Notes under the pieces: model-generated | The model's input: only the letters and a program-made list of their open reading frames with translations | Database searches by the model: none | What the model was told of the DNA's origin: nothing | Part shown: in pieces, positions 1 through 4,510 of the stretch | Position numbering within the stretch: position 1 is the first letter of the stretch | How the letters are laid out: each line of letters starts with the position of its first letter | Translations under genes and position numbers: made by a program | Origin: an uncultured Collinsella sp. | GTDB taxonomy: Bacteria; Actinomycetota; Coriobacteriia; Coriobacteriales; Coriobacteriaceae | NCBI GenBank assembly: GCA_900554985.1 | Contig: USJQ01000020.1 | Coordinates: 1-10,600, forward strand | DNA: 10,600 nucleotides | Direction: 5' to 3'

Positions 1-279
1 GCCTTGCGCATAGGTGCGGCGCGCTTTTTTGGTCAGCAGGTGCAGGCGCTCGTCGGCAGGGGAGAGGCCGTTGCGCGCAAGGAAATCCTCCCAACCGGCA
101 TATGTCGTCACGTCCAAGTTTTGCCAGTAGCCCAGGCCGGCGCGACGTACCGACTTGTCATCGAGCGAAAAGCCCAGTGGCTCCACCAGATGCAGGCGGG
201 CGCCGGTGACCACGCAGGTGCGGCCGATATTGCCCGTATTGGCCGGAATCTCGGGCGCATACAGCACAATATTGAACAG
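1..279 (-). CDS. trmL: tRNA (cytidine(34)-2'-O)-methyltransferase TrmL, N-terminal part
   Basis: SpoU/TrmD-fold (SPOUT) methyltransferase that 2'-O-methylates the wobble base of certain leucine tRNAs using S-adenosylmethionine. Only the first 93 codons are present; the gene leaves the window at the left edge (the family is usually about 150-160 aa). The frame reads FNIVLYAPEIPANTGNIGRT, then LHLVEPLGFSLDD and RRAGLGYWQ, the standard N-terminal signature of TrmL/CspR. No ATG lies near the expected start. The conserved beginning (M-F-N-I-V-L) aligns with a CTG codon at 279-277, preceded by GGAG at 287-284 with a short 4-nt spacer. An in-frame GTG at 312 lies inside a terminator stem, and GTG at 267 would delete the first strand of the fold. 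Family call is secure; the CTG start is inferred. Confidence 0.85.
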   Translation of the reverse strand, partial: MFNIVLYAPEIPANTGNIGRTCVVTGARLHLVEPLGFSLDDKSVRRAGLGYWQNLDVTTYAGWEDFLARNGLSPADERLHLLTKKARRTYAQG

Positions 280-1505
280 GAATCTCCGTGGCTCAGAACG
301 AAAAACCACCACGCAGGACACCCGCGTGGTGGTATGGCGGTTACGCAGGCGGAAAAATGCCCGCTTGGATAAACGTAGGCGCGGTGCCAGTCGGTCAGGC
401 AGGCATCGAGCGCGGCGATGAGTGCGTCCTTGTCCATATGACGGCCGATGATGCACAGGCTCGTCATGCGGTCGCCCGTCTCGTCGTCCCAAATCTGCAT
501 GATCTCGGGGTTTTCGTCGATAATCTTCTGCTTTTCGCCCTCGGGCGCAGAATCGACAAACAGACCGTTCTCCATCAGGCGCATCTGGTGGCCGGCCTGT
601 TCAAACATGTAACACATGTCCGGATCACCGGTCTGCCACAGCGGACCCTTGACGCGAATGACCTCGTCTGGCCACTCCTGCTCTACAAAGTCGGTGAACT
701 TCTGCAGGTCAAACGGCTTGCGGCGCGAGTACACAAAGGTCTCGATGTCGTACTCGAGTACCTCGGGGTCGTCGTGCTCCTCGGGATGCTCCATGGCCTC
801 GATCCAAGCGGCGGAGTTGTAGGCGCGCATAAAGTCGAAGCGGTCGGTGTCGAGCAGCTCTTCTATGGGGACCTCGCCGTTTTGGGCCTCGACAATCACG
901 GCGTCCTTTTGCAGGCTGCGCACGATGGCCTTGAGCTCGGCGATCTGCTCAGGCGTGACGGTATCGGTCTTGTTGAGGATCAGCGTGGAGCAAAACTCGA
1001 TCTGCTGGATGAGCAGGCTCTCGATGTCGTCCTCGTCGATATCCTCGGCCAGCAGGTCGCGACCGCCGTTGAACTCGTCGTACATACGGGCGCAGTCGAC
1101 CACGGCCACGATGTTGTCGAGCGCGAGCTTGGGCTCGCCGCCCACCTTGGCCTCGTCGCAGAAGCTCGAGATGGTGTAGGCGATGGGGATAGGCTCGCAA
1201 ATGCCCGAGGCCTCGATGATGATGTAGTCGAACTTGCCCGAATCGGCGATGCCCTGCAGCTGGTTGGCCAGGTCGTCCGAAAGCGTGCAGCAGATGCAGC
1301 CGTTGGTGAGCGGGATGAGGTCATCGGTCTCGGAAAGGCCGCCGTCGGCGATGAGGCTGGCATCGACGTTGATCTCGCCGATATCGTTGACGATTACGGC
1401 GGCGCGGATACCGCCGTCGTTGGCGAGGATGTGGTTGAGCAGCGTGGTCTTGCCGGCACCGAGGTATCCGGTAAGCATGATGATCTTCACGGGTTTGTTG
1501 GGCAT
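108..1505 (-). CDS. CobW/COG0523-family GTP-binding metallochaperone-type protein, 3' end probably frameshifted
   Basis: P-loop GTPase of the G3E family, whose members insert or deliver metals (zinc, cobalt or nickel) to client proteins; the client cannot be told here. Visible motifs: Walker A GYLGAGKTT (residues 13-21), the metal-binding GCICC (69-73), SGICEP (100-105, usually SGxxEP), NKTD guanine-specificity motif (178-181), and a C-terminal CobW domain from about 255 to 375. The start is ATG at 1505, with AAAGGAGG six bases upstream; an ATG at 1526 is poorer. The uninterrupted frame runs to 108, but everything after about residue 384 looks non-native: it translates the terminator and overlaps trmL by 172 bp in another frame. 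Losing one base from the A5 run at 353-357 would end the protein at TAA 341-343 with about 387 aa, just before the terminator. The true 3' end is therefore probably 341. It follows the ArsC-like gene by 86 bp and may share its transcript. Confidence 0.85.
   Translation of the reverse strand: MPNKPVKIIMLTGYLGAGKTTLLNHILANDGGIRAAVIVNDIGEINVDASLIADGGLSETDDLIPLTNGCICCTLSDDLANQLQGIADSGKFDYIIIEASGICEPIPIAYTISSFCDEAKVGGEPKLALDNIVAVVDCARMYDEFNGGRDLLAEDIDEDDIESLLIQQIEFCSTLILNKTDTVTPEQIAELKAIVRSLQKDAVIVEAQNGEVPIEELLDTDRFDFMRAYNSAAWIEAMEHPEEHDDPEVLEYDIETFVYSRRKPFDLQKFTDFVEQEWPDEVIRVKGPLWQTGDPDMCYMFEQAGHQMRLMENGLFVDSAPEGEKQKIIDENPEIMQIWDDETGDRMTSLCIIGRHMDKDALIAALDACLTDWHRAYVYPSGHFSACVTAIPPRGCPAWWFFVLSHGDSCSILCCMRPRFRPIRAISAAPAWSPAPACIWWSHWAFRSMTSRYVAPAWATGKTWT
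301..333 (-). terminator. Intrinsic terminator after the CobW-like gene
   Basis: On the minus strand a perfect 10-bp stem (arms ACCACCACGC at 305-314 and GCGTGGTGGT at 324-333, 9-nt loop) is followed directly by a T run (305-301). This is a classic Rho-independent terminator for transcription arriving from the GTPase gene. It lies 7 bp past a TAA (341-343) that is one base out of frame with the GTPase as written, and about 20 bp before trmL begins. Confidence 0.85.
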
Positions 1506-1591
1506 GTGCCCTCCTTTGTTAGACATGGCTTACAGTTGAATCTTATGCCAAACGCCTGCTCTTATACCCACGCACGGGCAAATAACACAGG

Positions 1592-1933
1592 CTACTCCCA
1601 GGCTCCCCATACGTCGGGACAATAGCCGACGGTGGCTTTTTTGCCGTTGCGCACGATGGGTTCGGCCAGAACCTGCTGGTTCTCGAGCAGCTTGTCGAAG
1701 CGCTGGCTGGGGGTGAGGTGCTGGATGAGTGCGAGCGTCTCCTCGTCCTTGGCTTTGGGGTTGAGCAGCTTGTCGATGCCGCCGACCGCCTGCATCACGC
1801 TCGTGAGCTCGCCCTTGCTCATCTCCTTTTCCTTAAGGTCAATAAACTGCACCTTAATGCGGCGTTCTTTGAAGAAACGCTGCGCTTTCTTGGTGTCGAA
1901 GGACTTTTTGGTGCCAAAGATTTGCACGTTCAT
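1592..1933 (-). CDS. ArsC/Spx-fold (arsenate reductase-like) protein lacking the N-terminal cysteine
   Basis: A 113-aa thioredoxin-fold protein of the ArsC/Spx/YffB family. It starts MNVQIFGTKKSFDTKKAQRF, continues with FIDLKEKEMSKGEL, and ends with the family's C-terminal block EPIVRNGKKATVGYCPDVW. Relatives generally carry a redox cysteine at or near residue 11 (the GTKKC-type motif). Here the codon is TCC, serine, and the only cysteine is Cys105 near the C terminus. Arsenate reduction by the usual mechanism is therefore unlikely; it may be a structural relative, a regulator or a protein with altered redox chemistry. The start is ATG at 1933. The only ribosome-binding candidate, GGCGG at 1947-1943, lies within a hairpin. 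The longer open frame back to 1987 has no better start and runs through that hairpin. Flanking genes are the flavodoxin-type reductase upstream and the CobW-like GTPase downstream on the same strand. Confidence 0.85.
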   Translation of the reverse strand: MNVQIFGTKKSFDTKKAQRFFKERRIKVQFIDLKEKEMSKGELTSVMQAVGGIDKLLNPKAKDEETLALIQHLTPSQRFDKLLENQQVLAEPIVRNGKKATVGYCPDVWGAWE

Positions 1934-1942
1934 ATCTATGTT

Positions 1943-1964
1943 CCGCCGTTCTAACGAACGGCGG
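1943..1964. promoter_or_regulatory. Hairpin covering the ribosome site of the ArsC-like gene
   Basis: A perfect 9-bp inverted repeat, CCGCCGTTC (1943-1951), TAAC loop, GAACGGCGG (1956-1964). In the minus-strand mRNA the 3' arm contains GGCGG, the only Shine-Dalgarno-like sequence, ending nine bases before the ATG at 1933. The folded form would hide the ribosome site. The same DNA could instead be a symmetric protein operator. It shares bases 1959-1964 with the outer stem of the large palindrome next to it, so the two stems exclude each other in RNA. The structure is seen directly; regulation is inferred. Confidence 0.5.
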
Positions 1965-2112
1965 TCGCCTCGACGCTGCAAAGCCATCTGATGGGCAATC
2001 TGCCCTTCAATCGTCGGGCGGGGGCAAAAGCCCAGCGCCCTCCTCTTTCAAGGCACCTTGCCTCATCAGCTGGCTTTTCGCTGACATTGATGGAACATCG
2101 AGGTGACCGCCG
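1959..2112. repeat. 154-bp imperfect palindrome (structured RNA leader or MITE-like element)
   Basis: This fills the gap between the flavodoxin-type and ArsC-like genes. Outer arms 1959-1975 and 2096-2112 pair at 15 of 17 positions plus one G-U. Inside, 1980-1998 pairs with 2058-2077 over 18 bp with one mismatch and one bulge. Then TGCC 2001-2004 pairs with GGCA 2052-2055. Finally a tip is formed by GGGC 2016-2019 with GCCC 2037-2040 and by GGGC 2022-2025, AAAA, GCCC 2030-2033. The whole forms one long interrupted hairpin on either strand. No coding potential is evident, and I match it to no known riboswitch. No clear target-site duplication was found, so insertion is unproven. It could be an RNA leader for the ArsC-like gene, a small RNA, or an immobile MITE-type repeat. 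Confidence 0.6.
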
Positions 2113-2118
2113 CTGGAA

Positions 2119-2742
2119 TTATCTGATGAAGTTGGTCCTAGCGCGATCGGCCTCGGGAGCTTCGATGCCAGCGGCTTGTCCTGCCTCGATACAATGCAGG
2201 AGCCAGGCCATGTTCTTGCCGATGTTGCGCATGGTGGCCAGACCCTCGGCATCTCCGTCGGCGTCGCCGGGCACGCAGCCAAACACGTTGTTCCAGTACG
2301 TGGACGCTACCACGGGCATCTGGTTGATGGTGAAGTACTTGTTGAGCACGTCGAAGGTGGTCGACGTGCCGCCGCGGCGGGCAACGGCGACAGCGGCGCC
2401 CGGCTTGTACGCAAAGGCCTTGCTGCCTGCATAGAATGCGCGGTCGAGAGCCGAGAGGATGCGTCCGCTGGGGTGCGCATAGTAGACGGGCGAGCCAAAG
2501 ACAAAGCCGTCTGCCTGCGCGGCGGCGGCAATCAGCTCGTTGACCACATCGTCGTCAAAGGCGCAACGGCAATCGAGCTTGCCGCACTGGCCGCAACCAA
2601 TGCAATCGCGAATGGGCTTGGCGCCCAGCTGAAACATCTCGGTATCGATACCCTCGGCGTTGAGCTGCTCGGCGACCTCGGCGAGTGCGCGGGCGGTGTT
2701 GCCGTTTGCCTTGGGGCTGCCATTGACCAAAAGAACCTTCAT
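2119..2742 (-). CDS. Flavodoxin-family NAD(P)H-dependent oxidoreductase with a cysteine cluster
   Basis: A 207-aa soluble flavoprotein of the NADPH-dependent FMN reductase / iron-sulfur flavoprotein superfamily (COG0655-like). The N terminus MKVLLVNGSPKANGNT is the FMN phosphate-binding loop after strand 1, and GSPVYY (83-88) is the second FMN-contact loop. Between them lies DCIGCGQCGKLDCRC (46-60), cysteines 47, 50, 53, 58 and 60. A Cys-x2-Cys-x2-Cys-x4-Cys pattern like this binds an iron-sulfur cluster in some relatives and is only partly kept in others. It probably reduces small electrophiles or quinones, or passes electrons; the substrate is unknown. ATG at 2742 gives the family-typical start; a GTG at 2745 immediately before it is also possible. 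GAGGGAG at 2757-2751 is the ribosome site, 8 nt before the ATG. It appears to have its own promoter. Confidence 0.88.
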   Translation of the reverse strand: MKVLLVNGSPKANGNTARALAEVAEQLNAEGIDTEMFQLGAKPIRDCIGCGQCGKLDCRCAFDDDVVNELIAAAAQADGFVFGSPVYYAHPSGRILSALDRAFYAGSKAFAYKPGAAVAVARRGGTSTTFDVLNKYFTINQMPVVASTYWNNVFGCVPGDADGDAEGLATMRNIGKNMAWLLHCIEAGQAAGIEAPEADRARTNFIR

Positions 2743-2779
2743 CACAAACTCCCTCTGCTGTCGGTGACTTCTGCGGAGG

Positions 2780-2788
2780 ATTATCGCA
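2780..2788 (-). promoter_or_regulatory. Candidate extended -10 promoter for the flavodoxin-type gene
   Basis: The minus strand reads TGCGATAAT, an extended -10 (TGn followed by GATAAT, one mismatch to TATAAT). Transcription would start near 2773, about 30 bases before the ATG. No convincing -35 is seen, which fits an extended -10 promoter. It sits just downstream of the palindrome that closes the preceding gene. Confidence 0.45.
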
Positions 2789-2806
2789 CGAGAGGGCAGA
2801 TGGCGT

Positions 2807-2847
2807 GGGGCGCGATGCGAAACGGGCTGTGTTTCGCATCGCGCCCC
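2807..2847. terminator. Perfect 17-bp palindrome after the 510-aa GGDEF gene
   Basis: Arms GGGGCGCGATGCGAAAC (2807-2823) and its exact complement at 2831-2847 enclose a 7-nt loop. It lies 6 bp past the TAG of the GGDEF gene, where a terminator is expected. No T run follows on the minus strand, so it may stop transcription poorly, stabilise the 3' end of the mRNA, or be a REP-type palindrome. The structure is certain; the role is inferred. Confidence 0.55.
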
Positions 2848-2853
2848 ATAACG

Positions 2854-4386
2854 CTAGTCCAGCTTGGTGCCCGGTACCTGCGGCGCCTCTTTAATCAGCG
2901 CATTAAGTTCGTTCAAAATGGAAACGGGCTGTCGGTCGACGGCGTCCAGATGAAGCGTCGCCACGCGAAGGGGCGGCTGATATTCAAATGAGCCAAGGAG
3001 CACGGGCGATCCCAAGAACCGTTCGATTTCGTCTGCAACCGCGTCGGTCTCTTCGGGATCAAGCTCGTCAAAGAGCGCCACGAACATCGGTCCGGTCGAG
3101 CGGAACAGACGACCCTTGCCGCGCGAGCAATCCATGAGGCAGGCGGCGCTTTCTGCCAAAACGCGGTCGCCTGCATCAAAGCCAAAGCGGGCATTGACCT
3201 GTGCGATTTCGTCGATTTTAATGGCGATCAAGCCCGCGTTTCGTGCCACGCGACGCATCTCGCCAATGGCGTTGACCAGGGCGTGGATATCGCCCAGACC
3301 GGTCACGGAATCGGTCGTATCTGCCAAGCTTCGGTTGGTGACAATGCCCACATACATGTTGGGCTCGGTATCGGTGCCGTCCAGGCGGTAACCCGTGCAG
3401 TCGCAAAGCGCGTATTTTCCGGCGGTATTCATGACGCGATACTGCATGCAGTGGAAGTGCCACGTGCCGTTTACCACCATATCGAGCTCGGCACGTACGT
3501 TGTCGCGGTCCTCGGGGTGAACACGGGCAAGCCATATATCGAGCGAGTTGTAGGGATGCTGGGAGGGTAGGTCAAAATCGCGCACGGCATTAACCGACCA
3601 TTGCGATTCGCCGGTGTCGAGGTTAATGATGAACGGATAGCGTGTCTCGGAGCTCATGGAGATCGCTTGGAACACTCGGTCGTTGCAGGGGGGGGGTTGT
3701 TCGGTGACCGGGCGTTGCGGCGCATCGCCTTCTTCCGGTTGTTGCACACGGTACATGAGCTTGTAGCGATACATTTTGCGGTCGGCGTCCTTTGTCATCT
3801 GGCGACGCGTATCGCCTGCAAGTGGGTCGACGCGCGAGCAGCCAAAGCTAAAGCTGGCGATCATGGGCGCCTTGTCGCCTGATGTTGCCTCGATAAGATT
3901 GGCACGCGTCCGCTCCAGGCGCTGCTCGAGCTCGGCTTCGTCTGTCGTGGGGGATATAAGTACAAATTCGTCTCCACCGATACGGAACAGCAACTCATCG
4001 TGCTCCATTGTCTCGGTGAGTGCGCGGCAGATGCTCAGAATGTAGCGATTGCCCTCGGTGTGGCCAAACTTATCGTTGCAATGCTTAAGGCGGTCGATAT
4101 CGATATAGGCGCAGGTGAAGGGGGTGCCTTTGCGCCAGAGCTGATCGACATGGCGGTCGAGTCCGCCACGGTTGCCAAGATTGGTGAGCGAGTCGATATA
4201 GGCGCCGTGCTCAAGCAGCTCGCGTTCTTGTTGCAGGATGGCGAGCGTTTTCTGCAGTTGCTCACCGATGGCACGCAACTCCGGGGGCAGCGCGGCAACA
4301 TCGAGCTCGGTGGTTGAGGCCCCGTTCGCAAGTCGCTGAAGATGAGCGATGATTGATTGCTCGCCCACGCGATACGACTCGTTCAT
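2854..4386 (-). CDS. Diguanylate cyclase: GGDEF-PAS-degenerate GGDEF
   Basis: A 510-aa soluble protein predicted to make cyclic di-GMP from two GTP. A helical N terminus (about 1-60) leads into a complete GGDEF domain (about 62-212): DSLTNLGNRGG, YIDIDRLKHCND, and the signature RIGGDEF with GGDEF at 137-141. No RxxD inhibitory site stands before the signature (E-H-D-E instead), so product inhibition of the usual kind is not expected. A PAS domain follows (about 248-352; HPEDR, MQYRVMN, YVGIV), a possible ligand or redox sensor. The third domain (about 355-500) is GGDEF-like but has TGPMF in place of the signature and should be inactive. The start is ATG at 4386 with AAGGAGG nine bases upstream; the open frame to 4434 lacks such a site. 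No signal peptide or membrane helix is seen. It is paralogous over its whole length to the first half of the 905-aa protein just upstream. Confidence 0.9.
   Translation of the reverse strand: MNESYRVGEQSIIAHLQRLANGASTTELDVAALPPELRAIGEQLQKTLAILQQERELLEHGAYIDSLTNLGNRGGLDRHVDQLWRKGTPFTCAYIDIDRLKHCNDKFGHTEGNRYILSICRALTETMEHDELLFRIGGDEFVLISPTTDEAELEQRLERTRANLIEATSGDKAPMIASFSFGCSRVDPLAGDTRRQMTKDADRKMYRYKLMYRVQQPEEGDAPQRPVTEQPPPCNDRVFQAISMSSETRYPFIINLDTGESQWSVNAVRDFDLPSQHPYNSLDIWLARVHPEDRDNVRAELDMVVNGTWHFHCMQYRVMNTAGKYALCDCTGYRLDGTDTEPNMYVGIVTNRSLADTTDSVTGLGDIHALVNAIGEMRRVARNAGLIAIKIDEIAQVNARFGFDAGDRVLAESAACLMDCSRGKGRLFRSTGPMFVALFDELDPEETDAVADEIERFLGSPVLLGSFEYQPPLRVATLHLDAVDRQPVSILNELNALIKEAPQVPGTKLD
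3688..3696 (-). repeat. C9 homopolymer inside the 510-aa diguanylate cyclase gene
   Basis: Nine consecutive G on the plus strand (nine C in the coding strand) encode Pro231-Pro233 in the linker between the catalytic GGDEF and PAS domains. Translating the shifted frames by hand, one extra C meets TAA about 22 codons after the tract, and one fewer meets TGA within about 12 codons. Either change would leave only the catalytic domain. The corresponding linker of the 905-aa paralog has no such run. Confidence 0.9.
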
Positions 4387-4510
4387 GATGGATTGCCTCC
4401 TTGGATGGAACAATGGTTTGTATCTTGCGCCCAATTCGGTTTAAATTGGGATATTAGTTAACTCATGGGAACAAACGCTCCCTCGACGGTGGCGTTTGCG
4501 CACGAGCGTA
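4387..4510 (-). other. Intergenic region between the two cyclic-di-GMP genes
   Basis: 124 bp. Just after the upstream gene's stop, the minus strand forms a 7-bp stem (4472-4478 with 4492-4498, 13-nt loop) followed by TTCCC, a weak terminator-like hairpin. A second 7-bp palindrome, CCCAATT (4430-4436) with AATTGGG (4444-4450), is AT-rich and could be an operator. TAATAT (4456-4451 on the minus strand) resembles a -10 element but lacks a convincing -35. AAGGAGG for the 510-aa gene lies at the left end. The two genes may be partly co-transcribed. Confidence 0.35.

Noticed and set aside
288..1625. Long plus-strand open frame (445 codons) opposite the CobW-like gene, and similar antisense frames opposite thiE, thiM and the GGDEF genes
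   Set aside because: They mirror well-supported genes, have no recognisable domains or ribosome sites, and arise because the GC-rich complementary frames lack stop codons.
4430..4450. CCCAATT/AATTGGG palindrome as a terminator of the upstream gene
   Set aside because: The stem is only 7 bp, AT-rich and not followed by T on the minus strand; it is mentioned only as a possible operator.
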